Shown piece after piece: positions 8,485 through 15,691 of a stretch of 20,944 nt of DNA. Made by a program: the position numbers and the translations under genes. Numbering within the stretch: the stretch's first letter is position 1; every line of letters begins with the position of its first letter. Source of the DNA: CAYQCH01 sp964415935 (lineage in GTDB: Bacteria; Patescibacteriota; Patescibacteriia; VMEV01; CAYQCH01); assembly GCA_964415935.1 (NCBI GenBank), contig CAYQCH010000018.1:1-20944 (forward strand), in the 5' to 3' direction. The notes under the pieces are model-generated. The model was not told the DNA's origin, did no database searches, and saw nothing but the letters and a program-made list of their open reading frames with translations.

Positions 8485-8501
8485 AAACCTGCTAGGTTCC
8501 T

Positions 8502-9902
8502 ATGAACTCTTTTTTTACATATCGCCGGCGTATGCTGTGGCGCGACATCTACCTCTCCATCTTAATTTTGGCCTGCGTGGCGGCATCGTTGTTTGCCACG
8601 CTGCCTTCGCATGCCGAATCGCTGGCGGAGCGGTTGTCAGGAAAAATTTTGCTGCAGGTCGAGAAAAATGGCGAGGCCTGGTACGTCTATCCAGACACGC
8701 ATGAACGGTACTTCCTGGGCCGGCCGGATGATGCGTTTCGCATTATGCGCGAGCTTTCGCTTGGCATCTCCAATGCCGACCTGAATACCATTCCGGAAGC
8801 GGGCACCACGCAAACCGGCGACCTTGCGCTGCGCCGTCGCCTGGCAGGCAAAATCCTTCTGCAAGTTGAAGCCAATGGCGAGGCCTGGTACGTCAACACG
8901 GACACTTTGCGCCGGCACTTCATGGGCCGGCCCACCGACGCTTTTGCTTTGATGCGGGAACTTGGTTTAGGCATTACGGACCTTGATCTCATTGCCATCC
9001 CGGTCTCCAAAGACTCCGCGCCTGCAAACGGCATCAATCACGTCACGCCCTCTCCGACGCCGGAATTGAAGGACGGGCGCGATGCCGCTCGCCAGGCGAT
9101 TCTGCAGGCCATCAACGGGGAGCGGGCAGCCAAGGGCGTTGCAAACATGTCTTTGCAGCATGAATTGTCTTCTGCGGCGCAGGCGCAGGCCAATGACATG
9201 ACAGCCCTGCAGTACATCGATTTCACTTCGCCGTCTGGAAAGGGTATCAAGGACTTTGCTGCCGATGCCGGATACGAAGCGCGCACTCTGGCGCAAAACC
9301 TGGTGCAAACGAATGCGGCGGCCGGCTCCCTGCTCCAAATCTGGAAAGATGAGGGCGGCGTCAGCTATGGCAATGCGATCAGCCCGGAATACGACCATCT
9401 TGGCGTCGGTGTCGGGACCGTAGACGGCATAAACGTATATGTCGTTGTTTTTGCCACGTCTTTGGAATCCTTTTTTGAAAACGAAACAAGCGGCCTGGCT
9501 GACCTCGAAGCGGTGCGCGACCAGCTGCTGGCGCGGCTAAACGCGGAACGTGCCGCGGTGGGCTTGCCCGCCCTGGTCATGGACCACACGCTCAACCTTG
9601 CCGCGCAGGGACATGCCAATGACATGTACAACCGCTCGTATTACGCGCATGAATCGCCGGAAGGAACCACCGTCTTTACCCGCCTGGAAATTGCCGGATA
9701 TGCTCCGCAGGTGGCCGCGGAAAATATCGCCAAAAACCAGTTCAGCGTGCAGGAAGTTATGGACAGCTGGATGGCAAGCGAGGGACACCGCGAAAACATG
9801 CTGGACGAAACGGTGACTGAAACCGGATTTGGCATGGCGTACGGAAAATCAAACGGAGAATATACGGTTTTGTGGGTGAACGTGTTTGCCTTGCCTCTAT
9901 AA
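8502..9902 (+). CDS. Secreted protein with two surface repeats and tandem CAP/SCP domains
   Basis: The protein has 466 residues. A signal peptide (hydrophobic about 15-34, likely cleavage after SHA38) is followed by two copies of a repeat GKILLQVE-NGEAWYV...GRP-DAF--MRELGLGI (about 47-97 and 116-166), a module frequent in CPR surface proteins. A Pro/Ser-rich linker leads to two CAP (SCP/PR-1) domains, about 197-320 and 340-466. CAP2 keeps the conserved pocket: YYAHESP (His383), AENI (Glu407), SEGHREN (His429). CAP1 lacks it: YIDFTSP, AQNL, and no GHR. Bacterial CAP proteins are secreted; their biochemical role is mostly unknown. The DNA of the two short repeats shares an exact stretch of about 20 nt at 210-nt spacing, so the duplication is fairly recent or conserved. 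It ends at a bidirectional terminator. Confidence 0.92.
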   Translation: MNSFFTYRRRMLWRDIYLSILILACVAASLFATLPSHAESLAERLSGKILLQVEKNGEAWYVYPDTHERYFLGRPDDAFRIMRELSLGISNADLNTIPEAGTTQTGDLALRRRLAGKILLQVEANGEAWYVNTDTLRRHFMGRPTDAFALMRELGLGITDLDLIAIPVSKDSAPANGINHVTPSPTPELKDGRDAARQAILQAINGERAAKGVANMSLQHELSSAAQAQANDMTALQYIDFTSPSGKGIKDFAADAGYEARTLAQNLVQTNAAAGSLLQIWKDEGGVSYGNAISPEYDHLGVGVGTVDGINVYVVVFATSLESFFENETSGLADLEAVRDQLLARLNAERAAVGLPALVMDHTLNLAAQGHANDMYNRSYYAHESPEGTTVFTRLEIAGYAPQVAAENIAKNQFSVQEVMDSWMASEGHRENMLDETVTETGFGMAYGKSNGEYTVLWVNVFALPL

Positions 9903-9921
9903 ATCAGGCTAAAAAAAGAGC

Positions 9922-9947
9922 AGCCCCGTCGGTTTCCCGTCGGGGCT
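9922..9947. terminator. Bidirectional terminator between the convergent CAP and fba genes
   Basis: AGCCCCG (9922-9928), T-T mismatch, CGG, loop TTTC, CCG, CGGGGCT (9941-9947), then TTT on the plus strand. On the minus strand the stem is followed by four bases and a run of seven T, so it can end fba transcription as well. Confidence 0.85.
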
Positions 9948-9976
9948 TTTACGTCTCAAAAATTTGGGCAAATCTC

Positions 9977-10897
9977 TTACGCCTTCCCCGCGCTGCGGAA
10001 CAGTTTCATTTTGTGCTTGGCGACTTCGTAGACGTAGGTTTTTGCCTCGCCCAGGTATTCTCGCGGATCAATGGCGCTCGGATGGCGGCCCAAATGCCGG
10101 CGCACGCCGGCGGTGAAAGCAATGCGCAAATCGGTATCAATGTTGATTTTAGTGATGCCATGGTTGATGGCCTGGCGGATTTCCGTGTCCGGGTTGCCGC
10201 GCGCGCCTCTGACTTTTCCCCCGTACCGATTGGCCATGGACACATACAGCTGCTCGACGGCGCTGGCGCCATGCAGCACCAGCGGGATTTTGACCAGCTC
10301 GCGAATCTCCTGCAGGCGGCGGATGTCTAGTTTCGGTTTGGAAAGGAATTTGAATGCGCCATGCGCCGTGCCAATGGCCACGCCCAGGCTGTCCACGCGC
10401 GTGCGCTTCACAAAGTCATGGGCCTGGCGCGGATCGGTCAGTCGCGCTTGGTCGCGCTTGATATCAATATGGTCTTCTTTACCGCCGATGGAACCCAATT
10501 CCGCCTCTACGGACACGCGCCTGGCATGCGCCCAGGACACCACTCGCTTGGTCACGGCCAGATTTTCATGATACGGCAGCGCCGACCCGTCGATCATGAC
10601 GGAAGTATAGAATTTTGAATCAATGGCCTGCTTGATGATGTCGAGATCCGTGCCATGATCCAGATGCAACACGACCGGTATGCCGCTTTTGGCGGCGACG
10701 CGCACCATGGCGATAAGATAGTCCATGCCTGCATAGGAAATAGCGCCCTGGCTGGTGGATAAAAAGACGGGCGAGCGCAATTCCACAGCCGCCTGCATCA
10801 CCGCCTCGACGATTTCCATGTTGTTGATATTAAAGGCCGGCACGGCATACTGGCCGGCCTGCGCCTTTTTCAACAATGCTGCGCCTTTGACGAACAT
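9977..10897 (-). CDS. fba: Class II fructose-bisphosphate aldolase
   Basis: This zinc aldolase cleaves fructose-1,6-bisphosphate to dihydroxyacetone phosphate and glyceraldehyde-3-phosphate, reversibly, in the cytoplasm. The 306 residues carry the family motifs in order: AVPAFNINN (about 18-26), HLDHG with catalytic Asp80 and zinc His81, SVMIDGS (99-105), EAELGSIGG (131-139), GTAHGAF with His179, LHGAS with His209, and INIDTDLR (251-258). The length is typical. It is last in the operon tktN-tktC-PfkB kinase-fba; only 2 nt separate it from the kinase stop. The start is ATG 10897 without a Shine-Dalgarno, so translational coupling is likely. Tagatose-bisphosphate aldolase belongs to the same family, but the context favours fructose-bisphosphate. 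Confidence 0.95.
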   Translation of the reverse strand: MFVKGAALLKKAQAGQYAVPAFNINNMEIVEAVMQAAVELRSPVFLSTSQGAISYAGMDYLIAMVRVAAKSGIPVVLHLDHGTDLDIIKQAIDSKFYTSVMIDGSALPYHENLAVTKRVVSWAHARRVSVEAELGSIGGKEDHIDIKRDQARLTDPRQAHDFVKRTRVDSLGVAIGTAHGAFKFLSKPKLDIRRLQEIRELVKIPLVLHGASAVEQLYVSMANRYGGKVRGARGNPDTEIRQAINHGITKINIDTDLRIAFTAGVRRHLGRHPSAIDPREYLGEAKTYVYEVAKHKMKLFRSAGKA

Positions 10898-10899
10898 AC

Positions 10900-11892
10900 T
10901 TAGAGTTTTTGCGCGACAAAATCTTTATTCGCTTTGAGAAACTTGGCCATTTGCGATTTTTTCAACAGTCCCTTCTGCGGACCAATTTCCTGGATTACCG
11001 ATGCGGAATTAAACGCGCCCCAACGCAGCGCCTCGGAGATGGGGTGCCCTGTAGCCATGGCCGCCACTACGCCCGTGGAAAAACTGTCGCCGGCTCCCGT
11101 GCGTTCAATGACGGGCACTTCAAAAATCGGCATATACCAGTATCCATTGCCGTCATACGCGTACGCGCCATTAGGCCCGTCCGTGACCACAACCTGTTTC
11201 GGACCTGTGGCATGCAACGTATGAAGCAATTGTTTAAAATCCACGCCATTATGCTTCATTCCCAGCAAGCGATGACCTTCCTCGCGGTTGAGAATGAGCA
11301 CTTCCGTTACTTTTAACACGGGTTCAAGCACCTTAAACCCTGCCTTAAATTGAATCGTTCCCGGATTGAACCCCAATTTCACGCCATGCGCTTTGACGTA
11401 CTTGATCATGGCGGGCTGGATGGCCTGAAATCCTTCTCCCATGGATGAATAGTACAGCCACTTGGCGGGTTTCAGTTTGGGAAACCGATAGGCGCGCTTG
11501 TTGTGGTAGACGATAATCGTGCGCTCGGCTTCATGATTCAGCACCACATGAAAATTGGTCAGGCCTTTTTCATGCATGACGTATTCATCGGAAACGCCTT
11601 CGCGTTGCAAGGCATGCAGCAATATTCCGCCGATTTCATCGGCACCCAGGACGGTATAAAATCCCACATCCAACCCAAGCCGCGCCGAACCGATGGCCAG
11701 GTTGGCGGAGTTGCCGCCCGTGGCAAATTCCTGAAAATCCGCCTCAATCTTGTCCGCATAGCTGAGCATGAGATAACACTGCTGTTCGTCCTTGCGGCAG
11801 ACGCGGCTTCCCACCGTATTCAGCCCCAAAAACATGTCCATGGTCGCATCGCCGACCGAAATGACGTCGTACTGTTTCACCGATTTTTTCAT
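10900..11892 (-). CDS. PfkB-family (ribokinase-like) carbohydrate kinase
   Basis: The 330-residue protein has the ribokinase fold: YDVISVGDATMDMF (8-21), the substrate loop FATGGNSANLAIGSARLG (56-73), VLGADEIGG (81-89), LNREE (201-205), VVVTDGPNGAYAY (234-246), and the ATP/anion-hole motif TGAGDSF with catalytic base Asp269. The family phosphorylates sugars and nucleosides, and the substrate cannot be read from these motifs. Its place between the transketolase halves and aldolase suggests a sugar feeding the pentose or hexose phosphate pool. Ribose kinase or a phosphofructokinase is an inference, attractive because no PfkA-type enzyme is in the window. It starts 4 nt after tktC and ends 2 nt before fba. 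Confidence 0.9.
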   Translation of the reverse strand: MKKSVKQYDVISVGDATMDMFLGLNTVGSRVCRKDEQQCYLMLSYADKIEADFQEFATGGNSANLAIGSARLGLDVGFYTVLGADEIGGILLHALQREGVSDEYVMHEKGLTNFHVVLNHEAERTIIVYHNKRAYRFPKLKPAKWLYYSSMGEGFQAIQPAMIKYVKAHGVKLGFNPGTIQFKAGFKVLEPVLKVTEVLILNREEGHRLLGMKHNGVDFKQLLHTLHATGPKQVVVTDGPNGAYAYDGNGYWYMPIFEVPVIERTGAGDSFSTGVVAAMATGHPISEALRWGAFNSASVIQEIGPQKGLLKKSQMAKFLKANKDFVAQKL

Positions 11893-11896
11893 AAAA

Positions 11897-12883
11897 CTAT
11901 TTTCTTGCTAAAACCCGCTTCACGGCTTCGATAATGAACGGCGCCGTCAAATGGAAATGTTCCAATAGCTGCTGCGGCTCTCCGGATTCGCCGAAGCGAT
12001 CGGCCATGGCGACAGGCTCCACGGGCACAGGATGATTCCAGGCCAGGCATTCGGCCACGGCGCTGCCCATGCCGCCATGAATTTGATGTTCCTCCACCGT
12101 CACAAAGGCGCCGCAGTCCCTGGCGGCCTGCACGATGGTCTTCACATCCAGCGGCTTGATGCTGGTCACGTCAATGACGCGACAGCTGATACCCTCTTCC
12201 TCCAGCTGGCGCGCAGCCAATAACGCTTCGTACATCAGCGGGCCGCAGGCGGCAATGGCCACGTCTTTCCCTTCCCACATCACCAGGCTTTTGCCAATGG
12301 CAAACGGCGTTTTTTCGGTTGTAAACACGGGGGAGTCATGGCGCGCAAACCGCAGATACGCCGGCCCGACATGGTTGATGGCCGCCACGGTCGCCTGTTT
12401 GGTGTAAGGCGCGTCGCACGGCGCCAGAACCACCATGTTGGGCAGCACGCGCGTGATGGCAATGTCCTCCAATGCCTGATGCGTGGCGCCGTCAGGCCCT
12501 ACGGAAATGCCCGCATGTGCGCCCGTCAGCTTCACGTTGGCCTTGTTGTAAGCAATACTGACGCGCACCTGGTCCCAGTTGCGGCCCGGGCAAAACACGG
12601 CGTAGGTGGACACCACCGGGATCTTGCCTGACAGGGCCAGCCCCGCCGCGAGTCCGGCCATGTTCTGCTCAGCCACCCCGCATTCAATGAACCGCTCCGG
12701 AAACTTTTGCGCGAAGGCAAGCATGCGCGTGCTTTCCACCAAATCGCCGGTCAAACCAACCACGTTATGATTGTCTGTGGCAGCCTGCACCAAACCATCG
12801 CCGTACCCGTTGCGCGTGGCGGCTTTTTTGATGTCTTTGGCAAATACATCGGGAATAAGATTGGCGGCCGGGTTTATAGGCAT
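11897..12883 (-). CDS. tkt: Transketolase, C-terminal subunit (pyrimidine-binding and C domains)
   Basis: The 328 residues correspond to the second half of a full transketolase. The pyrimidine-binding domain carries FIECGVAEQNMAGLAAGLA, with Glu72 as the residue that activates thiamine diphosphate, then GAHAGISVGPDGATHQALEDIAITR and VLAPCDAPYTKQA. The C-terminal domain follows, with DVTSIKPLD and VTVEEHQIHGGMGSAVAE. The start is the ATG at 12883, one nucleotide after the TAA of the N-terminal subunit (TAATATG); a longer in-frame reading would run back through the tktN gene. A purine-rich GGGGA lies about 12 nt upstream, the closest thing to a Shine-Dalgarno here. Transketolase moves two-carbon units between ketose and aldose phosphates. 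Split forms are common in archaea and CPR bacteria. Confidence 0.93.
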   Translation of the reverse strand: MPINPAANLIPDVFAKDIKKAATRNGYGDGLVQAATDNHNVVGLTGDLVESTRMLAFAQKFPERFIECGVAEQNMAGLAAGLALSGKIPVVSTYAVFCPGRNWDQVRVSIAYNKANVKLTGAHAGISVGPDGATHQALEDIAITRVLPNMVVLAPCDAPYTKQATVAAINHVGPAYLRFARHDSPVFTTEKTPFAIGKSLVMWEGKDVAIAACGPLMYEALLAARQLEEEGISCRVIDVTSIKPLDVKTIVQAARDCGAFVTVEEHQIHGGMGSAVAECLAWNHPVPVEPVAMADRFGESGEPQQLLEHFHLTAPFIIEAVKRVLARK

Positions 12884-12884
12884 A

Positions 12885-13727
12885 TTATTCGTGTTCCCCT
12901 TCGATTTTTCCTTGCAATGAACGCAATGCGTCCATGGCGCGCTTGGCTTCTTCGGGTTTGGGCGGCTTGCCGTGCCAGGTATAATCGTATTCCATGAACG
13001 GCACGCCTTTGCCGGCAATAGTATGCAAAATGATCATGGACGGTTTTTCCACGACGGCCTTGGCGGTGTTGACCGCGTCGATGATCTGCTCGATGTTATG
13101 GCCGTCCACATCCAGGACATGCCAGTTAAACGCTTCCCATTTCTTACGCAGCGGCTCGAGAGGCATAACGTCTTCCGTCATCCCGTCGATCTGGATGTTG
13201 TTTCGGTCAATGAAGGCAATGAGGTTGCTGAGACGATTGTTCCCTGCAAACATGGCGGCTTCCCAGATCTGCCCTTCCTGCTGTTCGCCATCGCTCGTCA
13301 GGCAGTACACCCAGTGCTTCTTACGGTTCATCTTGGCGGCATAGGCCATACCTGCGGCAACCGACAGCCCCTGGCCGAGCGGGCCTGAAGAATGTTCCAC
13401 CGCCGGCCATTCCTGGTACCCGGGATGCCCTTGCAGCTTGGTCCCCAGCTTGCGCAGCGTATGCAGCTCGGACATGGGCAAGTACCCGGCATGGATCATG
13501 GCTGTGTAGCGGATGGGCGCGACATGCCCGCAGGACATACACAAACGGTCGCGCTCCTCCCAGGCGGGATTGGCCGGGTCATGCTTGAGGATGTGAAAAT
13601 ACATCGCCGTAAAAAACTCGGCCAGATCCAACGGACCGGCGCTGTGGCCGGATCCGGCCTCCACCAGCATGGTGATGAGGTCTTTGCGCAAATCGTAGGC
13701 TTTGCGTTCCAGTTCGCGAATGGTCAT
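12885..13727 (-). CDS. tkt: Transketolase, N-terminal subunit (thiamine diphosphate-binding domain)
   Basis: The 280 residues form the pyrophosphate-binding half of transketolase: AGSGHSAGPLDLAE (24-37), the cofactor loop EHSSGPLGQGLSVAAGMA (111-128), and the metal/thiamine motif SDGEQQEGQIWEAAMFAGNN...DRNNIQIDG, where canonical GDGE reads SDGE but the Asp-Gly-Glu and downstream Asn are kept. I chose ATG 13727 over an upstream ATG at 13799 because the family begins near this Met and because the -10 box TATACT (13743-13738) would lie inside the longer form. That spacing predicts a nearly leaderless mRNA. It is the first gene of the four-gene operon tktN-tktC-kinase-fba, and its product must pair with the C-terminal subunit, because the active site lies between the two domains. 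Confidence 0.94.
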   Translation of the reverse strand: MTIRELERKAYDLRKDLITMLVEAGSGHSAGPLDLAEFFTAMYFHILKHDPANPAWEERDRLCMSCGHVAPIRYTAMIHAGYLPMSELHTLRKLGTKLQGHPGYQEWPAVEHSSGPLGQGLSVAAGMAYAAKMNRKKHWVYCLTSDGEQQEGQIWEAAMFAGNNRLSNLIAFIDRNNIQIDGMTEDVMPLEPLRKKWEAFNWHVLDVDGHNIEQIIDAVNTAKAVVEKPSMIILHTIAGKGVPFMEYDYTWHGKPPKPEEAKRAMDALRSLQGKIEGEHE

Positions 13728-13737
13728 AGATGACCAA

Positions 13738-13743
13738 AGTATA
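13738..13743 (-). promoter_or_regulatory. -10 box of the transketolase operon
   Basis: TATACT on the minus strand, ending 10 nt before the tktN ATG; the -35 is poor. The predicted start lies within about 4 nt of the ATG. The box directly follows the hairpin at 13748-13774. Confidence 0.5.
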
Positions 13744-13747
13744 ACAT

Positions 13748-13774
13748 AAACGACCCGCGAGCGGCGGGCCGTTT
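13748..13774 (-). terminator. Hairpin separating rpe from the transketolase operon
   Basis: On the minus strand AAACGGCCCGC, loop CGCTC, GCGGGTCGTTT: an 11-pair stem with one G-U. The base change gives a G-U pair only on the minus strand, so it probably ends rpiB-rpe transcription. The following U-tract is short (TTT, then ATGTT), so termination may be partial. Confidence 0.6.
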
Positions 13775-13808
13775 GTTTATGCAATCGGGCGAACGACACG
13801 GAAGCTGG

Positions 13809-14447
13809 CTACAAAATCTTTGCTTGCAACACTTCAAATGCATTGGCCGGATCCGGCGTATGAAACACTGCGGAATTGACCGCAAACCGGTTTGCGCCGG
13901 CCTGCTTCGCGTCCACGATAGTCTCCGCGTTAATGCCGCCGTCAACGGCGATGTTCAGATGCGGAAACTTCCTGCGCAGGACTTTGACTTTCTCCAGCGC
14001 GGAGGGCAGAAAGCGCTGGCCGGCCTCGCCTGGCTGCACGGTCATGACCAGTACTTCATCCAACGCCTCGGCCACCGGTTCTATGACGCTTACCGGTGTT
14101 TCCGGGCTGATGGCCAGCCCTTTCTCAAAATCGTACTTGCCCATTTTCTCGACAAACGCTTCGACGTCTTCCACCGCTTCCGCATGCACGACGACTCGGT
14201 CAATGCCTGCCATGGCCAGCGGCTCCAGGTAATCCGACGGGTTTTCTACCATTAAATGCGCTTCAATGTTCAAGACGGTGTCCACGCCGGCCAGTGCCGC
14301 TGCGTCATTGAACGTCATATGATCCACAAACTGCCCGTCCATGACGTCCCACTGCACCGTCTCGGCAAAATCTTCACACACATGAATACGGTCAATAAAT
14401 TCATCCAACGATTCGACCAAAACGGCCGGCATGATCTCTGATTCCAT
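13809..14447 (-). CDS. rpe: Ribulose-phosphate 3-epimerase family protein
   Basis: Rpe interconverts ribulose-5-phosphate and xylulose-5-phosphate. The 212 residues have the TIM-barrel family pattern: WDVMDGQFVDHMTF (33-46), EAHLMVENP (62-70), VVVHAEA, GLAISPETP (110-118), VLVMTVQPGEAGQRF (132-146), NIAVDGGIN (165-173) and FAVNSAVF (188-195). The metal ligands known in human RPE are two His and two Asp. Here the first His of the HxD motif is Gln32, while Asp34, His64 and Asp169 remain. The N-terminal PSIL motif is PAVL. The family call is firm and the activity likely but less certain. It starts 3 nt after the rpiB stop, so the two are translationally linked, and it feeds transketolase next door. 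Confidence 0.88.
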   Translation of the reverse strand: MESEIMPAVLVESLDEFIDRIHVCEDFAETVQWDVMDGQFVDHMTFNDAAALAGVDTVLNIEAHLMVENPSDYLEPLAMAGIDRVVVHAEAVEDVEAFVEKMGKYDFEKGLAISPETPVSVIEPVAEALDEVLVMTVQPGEAGQRFLPSALEKVKVLRRKFPHLNIAVDGGINAETIVDAKQAGANRFAVNSAVFHTPDPANAFEVLQAKIL

Positions 14448-14450
14448 ACA

Positions 14451-14897
14451 CTAGAGATTTTCTTCAATTTCTTTAAGTTTTTGCAAACGCCGCTTATGCC
14501 GTTCCTCTCCTGAAAACGGCGTCCGCAGCCAGGCGCGCACCATGACTTTAGCCTCCATGTCTGACATGGCCCGGCCAGGCACGCATAGAATGTTGCTGTC
14601 ATCGTCCTGACGGCTGGATTCCGCCGCATAGGTGCTGTACCCGACGGCGGCTCGTACGCCTTTGACCTTGTTGGCCACGATGCAAACGCCTTCTGCATTG
14701 CCGCACAACAAGATGCCGGGCGCGTGTTCCTTGGCGACCACCTGCGCCAGGGGTAACGCGTAGTCCGGATAATCATCCTGGGGATCCAGGGTGTCCGGCC
14801 CCAAATCAATGACCTCATACCCAAGCCCCTCAATGAAGGGTTTAAGCATCTCCTTGCGTTCAAAACCGGCGTGGTCGGAAGCGATGTACAGTTTCAT
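14451..14897 (-). CDS. rpiB: Ribose-5-phosphate isomerase B (RpiB/LacAB family)
   Basis: RpiB interconverts ribose-5-phosphate and ribulose-5-phosphate. From ATG 14897 the protein has 148 residues: IASDHAGFERK (5-15), DYPDYA (42-47), GILLCGNAEGVCIVANKVKGVRAA (61-84) with the catalytic-type Cys65, and TPFSGEERHKRRL near the end. Two active-site segments differ from the classic form: CGTG-G is CGNAEG, and the SR-HNDAN motif is SRQDDDSN, losing its His. An ATG six codons upstream (14915) is rejected because the perfect -10 box TATAAT (14912-14907) overlaps it; the chosen ATG lies 9 nt after that box, predicting a leaderless mRNA. It is the first gene of the rpiB-rpe pair. Confidence 0.93.
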   Translation of the reverse strand: MKLYIASDHAGFERKEMLKPFIEGLGYEVIDLGPDTLDPQDDYPDYALPLAQVVAKEHAPGILLCGNAEGVCIVANKVKGVRAAVGYSTYAAESSRQDDDSNILCVPGRAMSDMEAKVMVRAWLRTPFSGEERHKRRLQKLKEIEENL

Positions 14898-14906
14898 AGC
14901 CGCTTC

Positions 14907-14934
14907 ATTATACAAAGCTGAAAGTAAATGACAA
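14907..14934 (-). promoter_or_regulatory. Promoter of rpiB-rpe
   Basis: On the minus strand TTGTCA (14934-14929), a 16-nt spacer and TATAAT (14912-14907): 5/6 and 6/6 matches to consensus. The -10 ends 9 nt before the rpiB ATG. The -35 directly follows the terminator of the upstream glutaredoxin operon. Confidence 0.75.
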
Positions 14935-14935
14935 A

Positions 14936-14959
14936 CCCCGGACGCGTATTCATCCGGGG
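14936..14959. terminator. Intrinsic terminator downstream of the glutaredoxin gene
   Basis: CCCCGGA (14936-14942), a 10-nt loop, TCCGGGG (14953-14959). The minus-strand continuation TTTGTCATTT is moderately U-rich; the plus side has CTTCTTTT. A short palindrome, TTCAGC AG GCTGAA (14966-14979), lies between the stop codon and this stem. Confidence 0.65.
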
Positions 14960-14983
14960 CTTCTTTTCAGCAGGCTGAATCTC

Positions 14984-15232
14984 TTACAGTCCTAACGCCT
15001 TGGTCAGGCGGCGCTCGTCAAACCCGACAATCAGTTCCGCCTTGGGGCCCTCGCCGACAACAATCACCGGCACGCCCATTTGCCCGCTCTTCTCCACCAT
15101 TTCCTGCGCTTTGGCCGAGTCCATGGATACATCGTGTTCGGTAAAGGCGATATTATTTTTGCGCAAAAAATCTTTAGTCAGCTTGCAAAAACCGCACGTT
15201 GGCGTGGTGTATACAGTTACAGGCATGCTCAT
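14984..15232 (-). CDS. Glutaredoxin-family protein
   Basis: This small cytoplasmic thiol-disulfide protein has 82 residues. It has the glutaredoxin/NrdH fold signature: VTVYTTPTCGFCKLTKDFL with redox Cys13 and Cys16, FTEHDVSMD, and the cis-Pro segment GVPVIVVG. The active site CGFC differs from the classic CPYC (glutaredoxin) and CVQC (NrdH). Its ATG overlaps the TGA of the upstream DipZ/TlpA-like gene (ATGA at 15232-15229), so the two are translationally coupled and probably work on a shared thiol pool. The partner reductase is not in the window. NrdH-like delivery of electrons to ribonucleotide reductase is possible but unproven. Confidence 0.9.
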   Translation of the reverse strand: MSMPVTVYTTPTCGFCKLTKDFLRKNNIAFTEHDVSMDSAKAQEMVEKSGQMGVPVIVVGEGPKAELIVGFDERRLTKALGL

Positions 15233-15675
15233 AATGATTCGCTTAATAAATGTTCAATGTCTTGGGAAATACGGCTGTATCCGCCGTCGCCGATATGAGT
15301 ATGGCGCAAGCGGCCCTGCTTGTCGATGAGATGCAGCGTCGGCCAATACTGGTTGCCATAAGCGTTCCAGATTTTGGCTTCATGGTCGAGCGCGACAGGA
15401 TATGTCAGATGCGTGTGCAACAGGAATCGCTTGACGTCGGCGACGCTTTTCTCCTCTTCAAATTCCGGCGTATGCACGCCGATAAGCTTTAACCCTTGCG
15501 GGGCATACTTGTCCGCCAGCTGCTGCATGCGCGGCGCGGCATGGACGCAATAGCTGCAACCGTGCGTCCAGAATTCCAGCCCCACGACATGCCCGCGAAG
15601 CGACGCAAGCGTGAGCGGCTGCGACTGCAGCCAGCCGGTGGCGCCATCTAATTCCGGGGCAATTTCAAACTCCAT
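15229..15675 (-). CDS. Thioredoxin-like protein of the TlpA/DipZ C-terminal type
   Basis: From ATG 15675 the protein has 148 residues. The pattern is that of the thioredoxin domain of DipZ-type proteins: LASLRGHVVGLEFWTHGCSYC (23-43) with redox Cys40 and Cys43, LIGVHTPEFEEEKSVADVKRF (64-84), YPVALD (92-97), WNAYGNQYWPTLHLID (103-118) with the cis-Pro, and a Gly-rich end. Unlike most TlpA or DipZ proteins it has no signal peptide or membrane segment, so as read here it is cytoplasmic. The longer in-frame reading from 15777 is rejected because it would overlap the neighbouring hydrolase gene and its -10 box TATACT (15687-15682), which lies 6 nt before the chosen ATG. It is first of a two-gene unit with the glutaredoxin. 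Confidence 0.87.
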   Translation of the reverse strand: MEFEIAPELDGATGWLQSQPLTLASLRGHVVGLEFWTHGCSYCVHAAPRMQQLADKYAPQGLKLIGVHTPEFEEEKSVADVKRFLLHTHLTYPVALDHEAKIWNAYGNQYWPTLHLIDKQGRLRHTHIGDGGYSRISQDIEHLLSESL

Positions 15676-15681
15676 AACTGC

Positions 15682-15687
15682 AGTATA
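15682..15687 (-). promoter_or_regulatory. -10 box of the DipZ-like/glutaredoxin unit
   Basis: TATACT on the minus strand, ending 6 nt before the ATG, so the start falls at or next to the A of the start codon. The -35 region (TTTATC, 16 nt away) is weak and lies inside the end of the hydrolase gene. Confidence 0.5.
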
Positions 15688-15691
15688 CAAC

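Noticed and set aside
12884..13018. Longer start for the transketolase C-terminal subunit
   Set aside because: It would run back into the N-terminal subunit gene in another frame; ATG 12883 directly follows that gene's stop.
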